64,000 nt of DNA from Promicromonospora soli (GCF_014653785.1 NZ_BNAS01000003.1:23193-87192); one strand, 5' to 3'. Positions 1 to 8,755 are shown, counted from the first letter of the stretch. Program-made: numbers and translations. The notes: generated by a model not told the origin, from the letters alone.

Positions 1-11
1 GCCGACGACGC

Positions 12-566
12 TTGTTCACCGCGGTACTGGTGCTCTTCGCCGCGATCTCGATCACCCGACTGATCATCACGATCCAGGGCGAGGGTGTCGAGGAGGCCAC
101 GATCTGGATCGCGGCCGTGATCGTGCTGGTGATCTGCGCGATCGTGATCGCCGTCGTGCTGGGCCGGGCGCGCGGCCTGGCCGCACACGTGGAGAAGCAG
201 CGCCCGGGCGCGCACGTCGTCCCGGCGTTCACGACGGCGGAGACCGTCGACCAGGCGCAGGCCGCAGGGGCCGCGGCGAGCGGCATGATGCCGATGGGCG
301 GGAGCCCGGTGGCCCTGGCGGTGTCGGGCGACGTCGTCGAGGTGTGGCTCGGGCGGGAGACCCAGCCGCGCTGGGTGGTGCGCCGCACGCCCGGGGGAGC
401 GCGGTCGACGTCGGGCAGCTACGGCGCCAGGGTCATCACCGCCCTGGAGGTCACGGACGGGAACGCGGCCGTGACCGTGGTCCCCGCCTACCGTCCCCTG
501 CGCGCCACGGGCGGCAAGGTAGGCGAGGACGTGGAGCGCGCGGTTCGCGAGATCGCGGTCGCCTGA
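12..566 (+). CDS. Hypothetical membrane protein, possibly 5' partial
   Basis: I do not recognise a family. The visible protein is 184 residues. Two hydrophobic segments near the N-terminus (about residues 1-20 and 30-50) look like a membrane hairpin. A soluble domain of about 130 residues follows, rich in Ala, Gly, Val and Arg and probably beta-structured. The frame is open to the window edge and the TTG at 12 has no clear ribosome-binding site, so the true start is probably upstream of the window. It ends 8 nt before the next small membrane-protein gene, so the two are probably co-transcribed. Confidence 0.55.
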   Translation: MFTAVLVLFAAISITRLIITIQGEGVEEATIWIAAVIVLVICAIVIAVVLGRARGLAAHVEKQRPGAHVVPAFTTAETVDQAQAAGAAASGMMPMGGSPVALAVSGDVVEVWLGRETQPRWVVRRTPGGARSTSGSYGARVITALEVTDGNAAVTVVPAYRPLRATGGKVGEDVERAVREIAVA

Positions 567-574
567 CCCCCGGT

Positions 575-802
575 ATGAGTGGCTTCGGCAAGTGGAACCT
601 CGGGATCGGCCTGGTGCTCGTGGTCGTGGCCCTGATCTGTAGGGCTCAGGGACTCATCCCGGCCACGGTCATCCTGAGCATCGTCGGGCTGCTGGGGCTC
701 GGCATGGCGGCGCACGACGTGGTCGACAACGTGCTCGAGCGGGCCGATCTCCGCCATCGGGCGGCCAGGGTGAAGCGCGAGCGCGAGCGAGAAGGCGCTT
801 GA
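575..802 (+). CDS. Small hypothetical two-TM membrane protein
   Basis: A 75-residue protein starting at ATG 575. Two hydrophobic stretches (about residues 9-24 and 27-46) are followed by a strongly basic, Arg-rich tail that should lie in the cytoplasm (positive-inside rule). It follows the preceding membrane-protein gene by 8 nt, which suggests one operon. No recognisable catalytic motif or family. A longer reading in the same frame from 344 would overlap the upstream gene out of frame and is not supported. Confidence 0.5.
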   Translation: MSGFGKWNLGIGLVLVVVALICRAQGLIPATVILSIVGLLGLGMAAHDVVDNVLERADLRHRAARVKREREREGA

Positions 803-881
803 GGTGCGTTGGGACGCCGATCCTCACAGGAACGCCACGTCCAGCCCCTGGGCGGGGATGAGGCTGGCCTTACCCGGTCGG

Positions 882-887
882 TAGAAT
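882..887 (+). promoter_or_regulatory. Candidate -10 box for fprA
   Basis: TAGAAT lies 52 nt upstream of the GTG start of the ferredoxin reductase gene and matches the sigma-70 type -10 consensus well. No convincing -35 hexamer is seen 16-18 nt upstream, so the assignment rests on the -10 and its position only. Confidence 0.35.
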
Positions 888-939
888 CGGGAGCGGCCTT
901 CGCTTCCCTCCTGACCTCGACCCGGAAGGCGCCCCTTTC

Positions 940-2340
940 GTGAGCACCACCCGACCCCTGCGCGTCGCCGTCGTCGGCGCCGGCCCTGCCGGCATCTACG
1001 CGAGCGACATCCTGTCCAAGACCGACCTCGACGTCAGCATCGACCTGTTCGAGCGCCTTCCCGCGCCGTTCGGTCTGGTGCGGTACGGCGTGGCTCCGGA
1101 TCACCCGCGCATCAAGCAGATCATCGTCGCGCTCCACAAGGTGCTGAGCCGCGGAGACATCCGCCTGATCGCCAACGTGGACTACGGCGTGGACGTGAAG
1201 CTCGAAGACCTGCGCCAGTTCTACGACGCCGTGATCTTCTCCACCGGCTCCATCAAGGACGCCGAGCTGGACATCCCCGGCATCGACCTCGACGGCTCCT
1301 ACGGCGCCGCGGACTTCGTGTCCTGGTACGACGGCCACCCCGACGTGCCGCGTACCTGGCCGCTGGAGGCGGAGCAGGTGGCCGTGATCGGCGCCGGCAA
1401 CGTCGCCCTCGACGTGGCCCGCATCCTCGCGAAGCACGCCGACGACCTGCTGCCCACCGAGATCCCGGCCAACGTGCACGAGATCCTGAAGGCCTCCCCG
1501 GTCAAGGACGTGCACGTCTTCGCACGCCGTGGCCCGGCGCAGGTCAAGTTCTCGCCGCTGGAGCTGCGCGAGCTCGGCCACGTGCCCGACGTCGACATCG
1601 TGGTGTACCCGGAGGACTTCGACTTCGACGAGGGCTCCGAGGCGGCCATCAACTCGTCGAACCAGACCAAGCAGGTCGTGAAGACCCTGGTGGACTGGAC
1701 CCTCAAGGACCCGGCGCAGAACACGGCGTCGCGCCGTCTGCACCTGCACTTCCTGCACGCCCCCGCCGAGGTGCTCGGCGAGGACGGCAAGGTGGTCGGA
1801 CTCCGCACGGAGCGCACAGCGCTCCAGGGCGACGGCACCGTCAAGGGCACCGGCGAGTTCACCGACTGGCCGGTCCAGGCCGTCTATCGCGCCGTCGGCT
1901 ACTTCGGCTCGTCCCTGCCGGAGATCCCGTACGACGACGTCAAGGGCGTCATCACGAACCGCGAGGGCCGGGTCGTCGACATCGACGGCAACCAGGTGCC
2001 CGGTGTGTACGCGACCGGCTGGATCAAGCGCGGCCCCGTCGGCCTGATCGGTCACACCAAGTCCGACGCGTCGGAGACCGTGCGCCACCTCGTCGAGGAC
2101 GTCACCGGCGTGGCCGACGGCGAGGCCCCGGGCGACCTTGAGGGCGGCCGCACCGCCCCGCAGGGTACGCCGGAGGCCGTGACCGAGTTCCTCGCCGGCA
2201 AGGGCGTGGAGTACATCGAGTGGTCCGGGTGGGAGCTCCTGGATGCGCACGAGCGTTCCCTCGGCGAGGCCGAGGGCCGTGAACGGGTCAAGGTCGTGCC
2301 GCGCCACGAGATGATCGAGATCGCGCGCAACGGCGGCTGA
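940..2340 (+). CDS. fprA: Ferredoxin/adrenodoxin-type NADP+ reductase FprA
   Basis: FAD flavoprotein (466 aa) expected to move electrons between NADPH and ferredoxin in the cytoplasm, supplying for example cytochromes P450. An N-terminal FAD Rossmann motif, VVGAGPAG, is at about residues 11-18. The family signature APFGLVRYGVAPDHP follows at about 42-56. A second dinucleotide motif, GAGNVALDVAR (about 151-161), binds NADPH. The C-terminal GPVGLIGHTKSDA segment is typical of mycobacterial FprA and mammalian adrenodoxin reductase. The length fits the family. The GTG start at 940 puts the FAD motif close to the N-terminus. The gene stands alone and ends at a strong terminator. Confidence 0.93.
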   Translation: MSTTRPLRVAVVGAGPAGIYASDILSKTDLDVSIDLFERLPAPFGLVRYGVAPDHPRIKQIIVALHKVLSRGDIRLIANVDYGVDVKLEDLRQFYDAVIFSTGSIKDAELDIPGIDLDGSYGAADFVSWYDGHPDVPRTWPLEAEQVAVIGAGNVALDVARILAKHADDLLPTEIPANVHEILKASPVKDVHVFARRGPAQVKFSPLELRELGHVPDVDIVVYPEDFDFDEGSEAAINSSNQTKQVVKTLVDWTLKDPAQNTASRRLHLHFLHAPAEVLGEDGKVVGLRTERTALQGDGTVKGTGEFTDWPVQAVYRAVGYFGSSLPEIPYDDVKGVITNREGRVVDIDGNQVPGVYATGWIKRGPVGLIGHTKSDASETVRHLVEDVTGVADGEAPGDLEGGRTAPQGTPEAVTEFLAGKGVEYIEWSGWELLDAHERSLGEAEGRERVKVVPRHEMIEIARNGG

Positions 2341-2362
2341 CGCTCCGCTGCCCGACGACTTA

Positions 2363-2395
2363 GGGGTCACCTTCCACACGGAAGGTGGCCCCTTT
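2363..2395 (+). terminator. Rho-independent terminator after fprA
   Basis: A 13-bp stem (2363-2375 with 2380-2392, one G-U pair) closes a 4-nt ACAC loop and is followed by TTTGTCTT. It begins 22 nt after the fprA stop and separates that gene from the pilus locus. Confidence 0.85.
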
Positions 2396-2582
2396 GTCTT
2401 GTATTCCGCTTGATCTCACCCCGCCAAATCCCGTTTGCGACGGCGGCTGCCCGGTCCCCGGGCTGCCGCCGTTTGTCGTCTCCGGAGTGGGTCTGGGCGC
2501 TCACAGCGCAACGTTGCGCGACTGGAAGAGACGATTGCATCCGTGTATTTTCGCAGGTGGCAAACATGCCGGGTGAAAGAGT
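2396..2582. other. Gene-free leader region upstream of the pilin genes
   Basis: No coding sequence with good codon use is seen between fprA and the first pilin gene (about 340 nt in all). The stretch contains an imperfect hairpin at 2440-2472: an 8-bp outer stem, a 2x2 internal loop and a 5-bp inner stem, followed by TTTGTC. It could be a second terminator for fprA or a structure in a long pilin leader. Which one depends on where the pilin transcript starts. Confidence 0.35.
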
Positions 2583-2612
2583 TTGCGTATCACGCATCTT
2601 TGCGCTTAGAGT
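2583..2612 (+). promoter_or_regulatory. Candidate promoter of the Tad pilus operon
   Basis: TTGCGT (2583-2588) and TAGAGT (2607-2612) are separated by 18 nt, an acceptable sigma-70 type promoter. Transcription would start near 2620, about 60 nt before the first pilin start codon. No transcript evidence is available from sequence alone. Confidence 0.4.
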
Positions 2613-2682
2613 TCATCTCGGTTGCACACCGCAACCAACTCGAAGCTCCGGACGTCGGAGCATGACCGCAAGGAAAACCAAC

Positions 2683-2892
2683 ATGTCTCGTGCTGCTGCA
2701 CTCCTCATGACCTCGCTCCACGTCCTCACGACGCGCCTCGAAGACGCGAAGAAGGACAAGGGCGCCACCGCCGTCGAGTACGGCCTGCTCGTCGGACTCA
2801 TCTCCATCGCGATCGTCGCCACGCTGCTGCTGCTCGGCCCGAAGCTGAACACCCTCTTCGTCAAGGTGCTCAACGCGCTGCCGACCGTCTGA
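2683..2892 (+). CDS. Flp-type pilin, copy 1
   Basis: Small Flp/Fap prepilin of 69 aa, the expected major subunit of the Tad pilus. A short basic leader ends in KDKG. The processed N-terminus, ATAVEYGLL, carries the Glu and Tyr typical of Flp pilins, and a hydrophobic helix follows (about residues 30-55). Cleavage is expected after that Gly by the TadV-like peptidase encoded at 9691. I chose ATG 2683 because AAGGA at 2670-2674 sits 8 nt upstream. The in-frame ATG at 2662 has no suitably spaced site. It heads the Tad operon and is nearly identical to the next pilin. Confidence 0.9.
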   Translation: MSRAAALLMTSLHVLTTRLEDAKKDKGATAVEYGLLVGLISIAIVATLLLLGPKLNTLFVKVLNALPTV

Positions 2893-2927
2893 GCCACACC
2901 CTGAACCACTGGCCGGCTCCCGCCGCC

Positions 2928-2972
2928 ACCACTCGTACCACCACTCGTACCACCACTCGTACCACCACTCGA
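2928..2972. repeat. 12-bp minisatellite between the two pilin genes
   Basis: About 3.7 copies of ACCACCACTCGT run from 2928 to 2972, directly before the second pilin unit. The array is non-coding on the operon strand. Such short tandem arrays can change copy number by slippage and would alter the spacing between the two pilin genes. Confidence 0.85.
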
Positions 2973-3012
2973 AAGCTCCGGACGTCGGAGCATGACCGCA
3001 AGGAAAACCAAC

Positions 3013-3222
3013 ATGTCTCGTGCTGCTGCACTCCTCATGACCTCGCTCCACGTCCTCACGACCCGCCTCGACGGCGCGAAGAAGGACAAGGGCGCCACCG
3101 CCGTCGAGTACGGCCTGCTCGTCGGACTCATCTCCATCGCGATCGTCGCCACGCTTCTGCTGCTCGGCCCGAAGCTGGACGCCCTCTTCGTCAAGGTGCT
3201 CAACGCGCTGCCGACCGTCTGA
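3013..3222 (+). CDS. Flp-type pilin, copy 2
   Basis: Second Flp-family prepilin of 69 aa, differing from copy 1 at only four residues (ED/DG in the leader and NT/DA near the C-terminus). The KDKG cleavage site, the following VEYGLL motif and the hydrophobic helix are unchanged, so it should be processed and assembled by the same machinery. The start at 3013 is chosen by the same AAGGA spacing as in copy 1. A hairpin follows at 3241, and TadE lies about 100 nt downstream. Confidence 0.9.
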   Translation: MSRAAALLMTSLHVLTTRLDGAKKDKGATAVEYGLLVGLISIAIVATLLLLGPKLDALFVKVLNALPTV

Positions 3223-3240
3223 GGCGACACGCCGAACCAC

Positions 3241-3279
3241 GGGCCGGCTCCCCTCCCACCCCCTAGGGGGAGCCGGCCC
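3241..3279 (+). terminator. Hairpin between pilin and assembly genes (attenuator)
   Basis: A perfect 13-bp inverted repeat (3241-3253 with 3267-3279) encloses a 13-nt loop. No U-rich tail follows. It begins 18 nt after the second pilin stop. It probably lets most transcripts stop, or be stabilised, after the pilin genes so that subunits are made in excess over the assembly proteins. That role is inferred from position. Confidence 0.6.
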
Positions 3280-3326
3280 GTCACCCGCACCAACCAAGAT
3301 CCACCACCACAGAGAACGGGAACGAC

Positions 3327-3716
3327 ATGCTTCGACTGACGCGAAGGCACCACGAGCGCGGCGCGGCCGCGGTCGAGTTCGCACTGGTCCTTCCCATCCT
3401 GCTGCTCTTGGTGATGGGCATCGTCGAGTGCGGCCGGGCTTACCACATCCAGACCGCCCTCTCGGGGGCGGCGCGCGAGGGCGTTCGCGTCATGGCTCTG
3501 CAGGACGACGTCGCGGAGGCCCGGGCCACAGCCAAGGCCGCCTCGCCCCAGCTCGCCCTGACCGACGGCCAGATCGGCGTCACACCCACTACGTGCTCGG
3601 GAACGAACCCCGGGACCGCCACGGTCACCGTGACGTACCCCTTCGAAATCATGTTCGGGCTCTTCGGGTCCGACTTCACCCTCACCGGAAAAGGGACAAT
3701 GCGATGCAAGGGATAA
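3327..3716 (+). CDS. tadE: TadE-like pseudopilin / pilus assembly protein
   Basis: A 129-aa bitopic membrane protein. The N-terminal motif RGAAAVEFALVLPILLLL (about residues 12-29) is the TadE signature and leads into one transmembrane helix, with the remainder outside the cytoplasm. TadE-family proteins act as minor or pseudopilins in Flp pilus assembly. Two Cys residues in the outer domain (CSG near residue 90 and CKG at the end) could form a disulfide. The start codon lies 13 nt after GAGAACGGGAA. The last 13 nt overlap the start of the TadG-like gene. Confidence 0.85.
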   Translation: MLRLTRRHHERGAAAVEFALVLPILLLLVMGIVECGRAYHIQTALSGAAREGVRVMALQDDVAEARATAKAASPQLALTDGQIGVTPTTCSGTNPGTATVTVTYPFEIMFGLFGSDFTLTGKGTMRCKG

Positions 3717-4669
3717 CGCACGCTCTGTCGCGCCCACGGGAGCGGGGCGCCGTGAACGTCATGGTCGCTCTGCTGATCATCCCGCTCATCGGCTTCGCCG
3801 CGATCGCCGTGGACGTCGCCTCCGTCTGGGCCGACCGCCAGCAGCTCCAGACCGGGGCTGACGCGGCCGCGCTGGGCATCGCCCAGGACTGTGCCAAGAA
3901 CGATTGTGGCGTGCCCGCCACGACCGCGCAGGACCTCGCCACACCGAACAAGAACGACAGCGAGGTGACCGCGACGGTCGTCACGTCCCCGCTCACGCCC
4001 GCAACCGGGTCCGTGACCGTGGAGACCGCCAGCCTCCGCGAGCACTGGTTCGCGCCAGTACTGGGTTTTGACCAGAGCGACGTCGGAGCGAGCGCCACCG
4101 CGTCGTGGGGGGTGCCGTCCGGCGGCGTCTCCGTATTGCCGCTCGCCTTCTCCTGGTGCGAGTTCCAGCTCCAGACGGGCGGCGGGCTGCCGTCCACCAC
4201 AGTCGAGCACACGATCTTCTTCACGAAGGCCTCGAAAACCGAGTGCACAGGGCCGTCCAACAACGTCGTTCCTGGCGGCTTCGGCTGGCTGGAGGACGAC
4301 ATCGACGGGTGCACAACGAGCACCAGCGTCGACGACATAGTCGATTCGAGCACCGGCGCTTCCGTGCCCAGCGACTGTTCCACGGCCGACTTCGCCGCGC
4401 TCCAGGGGCGCACCGTGCTCCTGCCCATCTTCGACGACGCCGGCGACGTGGGTGGCAACGCCTGGTACCGGCTCTACGGGTACGCGGCCTTCACGATCAC
4501 CGGCTACCACTTCGTCGGGCAGTTCTCGTGGAGCAACACGGGGGAGTGCAAGGGCGGCAAGCAATGCGTCCAGGGTTACTTCACCGAGTTCGTCGACCTC
4601 GACGACGCCTTCGAGTACAGCACGACCGCACCGTCCCTGGGCGCGTCCGTCGTCGCCCTCGAGCCGTAG
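3704..4669 (+). CDS. TadG-like pilus assembly protein
   Basis: A 321-aa secreted or membrane-anchored protein. An N-terminal RERGAVNVMVALLIIPLIGFAA-like segment is followed by VDVASVWADRQQLQTGADAAAL, the typical start of putative Flp pilus-assembly TadE/G-like proteins, with a single transmembrane helix. The large outer domain has several Cys residues (for example DCAKNDC and CKGGKQC) that may form disulfides. I chose ATG 3704 because AAGGGA lies 7-8 nt upstream. It overlaps tadE by 13 nt, so translation is probably coupled. It follows TadE and precedes CpaB, as expected for the locus. Confidence 0.82.
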   Translation: MQGITHALSRPRERGAVNVMVALLIIPLIGFAAIAVDVASVWADRQQLQTGADAAALGIAQDCAKNDCGVPATTAQDLATPNKNDSEVTATVVTSPLTPATGSVTVETASLREHWFAPVLGFDQSDVGASATASWGVPSGGVSVLPLAFSWCEFQLQTGGGLPSTTVEHTIFFTKASKTECTGPSNNVVPGGFGWLEDDIDGCTTSTSVDDIVDSSTGASVPSDCSTADFAALQGRTVLLPIFDDAGDVGGNAWYRLYGYAAFTITGYHFVGQFSWSNTGECKGGKQCVQGYFTEFVDLDDAFEYSTTAPSLGASVVALEP

Positions 4670-4714
4670 TCACAACCCCCCAACCTGCATCGTCATCTCG
4701 GAAGGACCAGACCT

Positions 4715-5464
4715 GTGCGCAGTCGAATCATCGCCGCAGTCGCGGCCATATTGCTCGCCATCGTCGGCGTGGTGCTGTTGACCGGCTATGTCGTGGGCGC
4801 AGACCAGCGCGCGATGGCCGGGATGAAGACCACCAGCGTGCTGGTGGTGACCGGACCGGTCAAAGCTGGCACTCCTGCCAAGGACCTCGCCGAGCTGGTG
4901 GAGCCCAAGGTGCTGCCGGCCAAGGCCGTCGCCCCCGGTGCGCTGACCAGCTTGGAGGACGTGGCCGGCAAGGTCGCGACCGCCGACCTCGTCGCCGGCG
5001 AGCAGCTGCTCGCCAACCGGTTCGACGCACCCGAGAAGGAGAAGGACAAGGACGCCGTCGAGGTTCCCGAGGACATGCAGGAGATCTCGATCATGCTCGA
5101 GTCCCAGCGCGTGGTCGGCAGCACCATCACCGCCGGCGAGACGGTCGGCGTCTTCACCACCTACCACGACAGCCCCAAGCCGACGCACCAGGTCCTGCAC
5201 CAGGCGCTCGTCACGCGCGTCGAGGTCGGCTTGCCGCCGTCGAACGCAGCACCAGAGGCCGATCCCGAAGCCGAAGAAGGCGCTGAACCAGAGGGCCCCG
5301 CCGTGCCGGAGGGCAACGTCTTGGTGACCCTGGCGTTGTCCGCTCCCGACGCCGAGGTGCTCGTCTGGAGCCAGGAGATCGGCACCATCTGGCTGTCCCG
5401 GGAGCCGGAAGGCACCCCGCGTGGCGGCACCCGCACCGTGACCGAGGGGGTCCTGTTCCGATGA
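4715..5464 (+). CDS. cpaB: CpaB/RcpC-like Flp pilus assembly protein (SAF domain)
   Basis: A 249-aa protein with an N-terminal transmembrane helix (about residues 4-27) and an outer SAF-like domain (about 35-110). In Gram-negative bacteria CpaB/RcpC works at the secretin. No secretin gene is present here, as expected for a Gram-positive cell, so it probably has a cell-wall or pilus-base role. An acidic Pro/Glu-rich linker (about 172-196) separates the last beta-rich part. The GTG start has GGAAGGA 9 nt upstream. The stop overlaps the next ATG as ATGA, so it is translationally coupled to TadZ. Confidence 0.82.
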   Translation: MRSRIIAAVAAILLAIVGVVLLTGYVVGADQRAMAGMKTTSVLVVTGPVKAGTPAKDLAELVEPKVLPAKAVAPGALTSLEDVAGKVATADLVAGEQLLANRFDAPEKEKDKDAVEVPEDMQEISIMLESQRVVGSTITAGETVGVFTTYHDSPKPTHQVLHQALVTRVEVGLPPSNAAPEADPEAEEGAEPEGPAVPEGNVLVTLALSAPDAEVLVWSQEIGTIWLSREPEGTPRGGTRTVTEGVLFR

Positions 5465-6291
5465 GCACAACTGTGATGGCCGCGACCGCGGCCGACGGCT
5501 CGCAGCAGTACTCGCCGACGACCCGGGGCCGGGTGATCAGCGTGCTCTCGCCCAAGGGCGGGGTCGGCAAGACGACAGTCGCGACGAACCTGGCCGTGGG
5601 TCTCGCCAAGGAGGAGCCGGGCTCCACCGTGCTGGTCGACCTCGACGTCCAGTTCGGCGACGTGGCCTCGGCGCTCAACCTCACGCCGCAGCACAGCCTC
5701 GCCGACACCGTCCAGGGATCTGCGGGCACCGACACGATGGTCCTCAAGACGTTCCTCACCCAGCACGAGACCGGGCTGCACGTCATCTGCGGCGTCGACT
5801 CGCCCGCCGCTGCGGACGGGGTGACGGCCGAGGACGTGAGTCGCCTGCTCGCGACGCTGGCAACGGAGTTCCGCTACGTCGTGGTGGACACCGCGCCCGG
5901 CCTGCTCGAGCACACGCTCGCCGCGCTGGACGAGACCACCGACCCGCTCTTCGTCACGACGATGGACGTGCCGGGCGTTCGCGGTCTGCGCAAGGAGCTG
6001 CAGACCCTCGACGACCTCGGCATGTTCATCGGCTCGCGCTACATCGCGCTCAACCTCACCGGCCAGCGCAGCGGGATGTCGATAGCCGACGTCGAGGCCA
6101 CGATCGGCACCGGCGTCGACCTGCAGCTGCCCCGGTCGAAGGCCACCCCCACGTCCGTCAACCTCGGCGTGCCGCTGCTTCAGAGCGGTGTGCGGGATCC
6201 CATGACCAAGAAGCTGCACACCCTCGTGGACCACTACACGGGGCGCCGCGACAGGCGCCTCCGTGGACGACACATTGGAGCGCGACGATGA
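5461..6291 (+). CDS. tadZ: TadZ/CpaE-type ParA-like ATPase
   Basis: MinD/ParA-superfamily ATPase of 276 aa thought to place the Tad pilus machine in the cell. The deviant Walker A motif KGGVGKTT is at residues 32-39, and the Walker B-like VLVDLDVQFGD follows at about 59-69. Unlike many CpaE proteins there is only a short stretch before the ATPase domain, so the N-terminal receiver-like domain is absent. The C-terminus is basic ([15 protein letters not shown]). Its start overlaps cpaB and its stop overlaps tadA, both as ATGA. Confidence 0.87.
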   Translation: MSTTVMAATAADGSQQYSPTTRGRVISVLSPKGGVGKTTVATNLAVGLAKEEPGSTVLVDLDVQFGDVASALNLTPQHSLADTVQGSAGTDTMVLKTFLTQHETGLHVICGVDSPAAADGVTAEDVSRLLATLATEFRYVVVDTAPGLLEHTLAALDETTDPLFVTTMDVPGVRGLRKELQTLDDLGMFIGSRYIALNLTGQRSGMSIADVEATIGTGVDLQLPRSKATPTSVNLGVPLLQSGVRDPMTKKLHTLVDHYTGRRDRRLRGRHIGARR

Positions 6292-7826
6292 AGCTGACCG
6301 AACGCATGGCCGCCAAGGGCCGGTCCGGCGACGACCGCGGAGACGCCCCGGAAACGGGCTCCGCGGCCGGGCAGGCCGTTCCGACCCCGCCGGCCGAGGC
6401 GCCGGCCGCCGAACCGGCGGCCCCCGCCCAGACCGCCGTTCCGGTCGCTCCGGTGCCCGCCGAGCCGGCCGACACCGGCCGCAGCCTGTCCGCGCGCACG
6501 TCCACTCCTGTCGCCGCCCCGGCGGTGTCGTCGTCCGGTAGTGACGCGCTGACCCGGCTCAAGGACACCGCGGCGTCGGCCCTGTTCGAGCGCCTCGGGA
6601 CCCGCCTCCATGACCCTTCGATGAGCGAGGAGAAGCTGCACACCATCGTGCGCAGCGAGCTGAACCACGTCGTCGAGGAGCAGGACGTCCCGCTCACGGC
6701 GGCGCAGCAGCAGCGCCTCATCAGCGACGTGGAGGACGACGTGCTGGGCCACGGCCCGCTGCAGCGCTTCCTCGACGACCCGGACGTCACGGAGATCATG
6801 GTCAACGGTCCCGACCAGATCTACGTCGAGCAGGCCGGCAAGCTGCAGCGCAGCGACGCACGCTTCAAGTCCGAGGAGCACCTGCGCCGAATCATCGAGC
6901 GCATCGTGTTCCGCGTCGGCCGACGGATCGACGAGTCGTCCCCGCTGGTCGACGCCCGTCTTCCCGACGGCTCGCGTGTCAACGCGGTCGTCCCGCCCCT
7001 GGCCTTCAACGGTTCCTCGCTGACGATCCGAAAGTTCTCCAGGGACCCCTTCAAGGTGCACGACCTCATCCGGTTCGGGACGCTGACCTCCGACATGGCC
7101 GAGCTCCTGCGGGCGTGCGTACAGGCGCGGCTCAACGTCATCGTCTCCGGCGGAACGGGCACCGGTAAGACGACGCTCCTCAACGTGCTCTCCTCGTTCA
7201 TCCCCGAGAACGAGCGCATCGTCACCATCGAGGACGCTATCGAGCTCCAGCTCCAGCAGGATCACGTAGTGCGGCTGGAGAGCCGCCCGCCGAACGTCGA
7301 GGGCAAGGGCGAGGTCAACATCCGCGAGCTGGTCCGCAACTCCCTGCGAATGCGGCCCGACCGCATCGTGGTGGGTGAGGTCCGCGGTGGCGAGACGCTC
7401 GACATGCTCCAGGCGATGAACACCGGCCACGACGGCTCGCTCTCGACCGTGCACGCCAACTCGCCTCGGGACGCCATAGCCCGCCTCGAGACGCTCGTCC
7501 TCATGGCCGGCATGGACCTGCCCCTGCGCGCCATCCGCGAGCAGATCGCGTCGGCGGTGGACGTCGTCGTGCAGCTCACGCGCCTGAAGGACGGCACGCG
7601 ACGGGTCACCGCCGTGACGGAGGTGCAGGGCATGGAGGGCCAGACCGTGACGCTCCAGGACGCGTTCCTCTTCGACTACTCGGCCGGCGTGGACGTCAAT
7701 GGCCGGTTCCGTGGCACGCCCGTCGCCACCGGCGTACGGCCCCGGTTCACCGACCGGTTCGCCGACCTCGGAATCGTGCTCTCGCCGTCCGTCTTCGGCA
7801 CCGTCGAGACGGGGGCACACCGATGA
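6288..7826 (+). CDS. tadA: Tad secretion ATPase TadA/CpaF
   Basis: Hexameric type II/IV secretion ATPase (512 aa) that powers Flp pilus assembly at the cytoplasmic face of the membrane. A low-complexity Ala/Pro-rich N-terminal tail of about 85 residues precedes the conserved N-terminal domain. Walker [10 protein letters not shown] is at residues 288-296, and an Asp box, TIEDAIEL, follows about 20 residues later. The Walker B region is [15 protein letters not shown], and the His-box-like [12 protein letters not shown] is present. The order TadZ-TadA-TadB-TadC is canonical, with ATGA overlaps on both sides. Confidence 0.93.
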   Translation: MKLTERMAAKGRSGDDRGDAPETGSAAGQAVPTPPAEAPAAEPAAPAQTAVPVAPVPAEPADTGRSLSARTSTPVAAPAVSSSGSDALTRLKDTAASALFERLGTRLHDPSMSEEKLHTIVRSELNHVVEEQDVPLTAAQQQRLISDVEDDVLGHGPLQRFLDDPDVTEIMVNGPDQIYVEQAGKLQRSDARFKSEEHLRRIIERIVFRVGRRIDESSPLVDARLPDGSRVNAVVPPLAFNGSSLTIRKFSRDPFKVHDLIRFGTLTSDMAELLRACVQARLNVIVSGGTGTGKTTLLNVLSSFIPENERIVTIEDAIELQLQQDHVVRLESRPPNVEGKGEVNIRELVRNSLRMRPDRIVVGEVRGGETLDMLQAMNTGHDGSLSTVHANSPRDAIARLETLVLMAGMDLPLRAIREQIASAVDVVVQLTRLKDGTRRVTAVTEVQGMEGQTVTLQDAFLFDYSAGVDVNGRFRGTPVATGVRPRFTDRFADLGIVLSPSVFGTVETGAHR

Positions 7827-8755
7827 ACGGCATCGCAATCTTCGGGATCGCCGCCGTCGGTGTGGCCGCCCTGGCCGCCCTCTATGCGGTGCTCGGGGCG
7901 GGCAACCGCCTGCCGCTCGAACGCCGTCGCCCCGTGTCCGAGTCGCGCTCGGGGGTCCTCGAGCGCGGCGCGGCCGCGGCGACCACCGCGCTCGACGTCA
8001 TGCTGCAACGGCGCGGCACGAAGGTAGCCGCCGACCTCCTCGAGCGCGCGGGCGTGCGCATGCGCCTCCAGGATCTCGTGTTCTTCCAGATCATCGGCGT
8101 GGTCTGCGTCTTCGCGGCCGGGCTGCTGCTCGGGAACATCTTCGTGGCTATCCTGCTCGCAGTCCTCGTCCCGGTCGGGACCCGGCTCGGCCTGGCCGTG
8201 CGCATCAAGCGTCGGCAGGCCGCGTTCGCCGACCAGCTCGACGACTCGCTGCAGCTCATGGCCGGCAGCCTGCGTGCAGGGCACAGCCTCCTGCAGTCCC
8301 TTGCCTCGGTCGCGCGCGAGAGCGAACAGCCCACGTCGGAGGAGTTCTCCCGAGTCATCAACGAGGTCCGCGTCGGGCGTGACCTCGGCGAGGTGCTGGA
8401 CGAGGCCGGTGCCCGGATGGCCAGCGAGGACTTCGTCTGGGTCTCCCAGGCTATCGAGATCAACCGCGAGGTCGGCGGGAACCTCGCCGATGTGCTCGAC
8501 GGCGTCGGCAACACCATCCGCGAGCGCAACACCGTGCGGCGGCAGGTCAAGGCCCTCGCCGCCGAGGGGAAGCTCTCCGCCTACGTCCTGATGGCGCTCC
8601 CCTTCGCCATCATCGGCGTTCTGGCGCTTCTCAGCCCCAGCTACCTCTCTGCCTTCACCAGCGGCCTCCTCGGATACCTCATGATGGCCGCGAGCGTCGT
8701 CCTGCTGGTCGTCGGCGGTCTCTGGCTCCGCAAGTCCGTCCGAGTCACCTTCTGA
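7823..8755 (+). CDS. tadB: TadB inner-membrane platform protein (T2SF)
   Basis: A 310-aa integral membrane protein of the type II secretion F family. It has an N-terminal transmembrane helix, two helices near residues 90-125, a cytoplasmic GspF-like domain (about 135-245) containing LDDSLQLMAGSLRAGHSLLQSL, and two C-terminal helices. TadB with TadC should form the platform on which the TadA ATPase acts. It starts inside the tadA stop (ATGA) and is followed after 16 nt by tadC. Confidence 0.9.
   Translation: MNGIAIFGIAAVGVAALAALYAVLGAGNRLPLERRRPVSESRSGVLERGAAAATTALDVMLQRRGTKVAADLLERAGVRMRLQDLVFFQIIGVVCVFAAGLLLGNIFVAILLAVLVPVGTRLGLAVRIKRRQAAFADQLDDSLQLMAGSLRAGHSLLQSLASVARESEQPTSEEFSRVINEVRVGRDLGEVLDEAGARMASEDFVWVSQAIEINREVGGNLADVLDGVGNTIRERNTVRRQVKALAAEGKLSAYVLMALPFAIIGVLALLSPSYLSAFTSGLLGYLMMAASVVLLVVGGLWLRKSVRVTF

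Larger units (their letters stand above)
2644..3222 (+). repeat. Tandem duplication of the pilin gene and its translation signal
   Basis: About 249 nt (2644-2892) are repeated at an offset of exactly 330 nt (2974-3222) with only a handful of base differences. The copied unit includes the 20-nt leader, ribosome-binding site and entire coding region. Coding differences are confined to a few codons after Thr-Arg-Leu and near Pro-Lys-Leu. The near identity points to a recent duplication or continuing gene conversion. Confidence 0.9.

Noticed and set aside
2928-2972. Possible CRISPR-like array
   Set aside because: Units are contiguous 12-nt repeats without spacers. It is a minisatellite.
2590-3384. 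A minus-strand frame with Glu-Trp-Trp-Tyr repeats opposite the pilins
   Set aside because: It is the reverse complement of the 12-bp array and pilin genes. The repeat would make a strange Trp-rich protein with no support.
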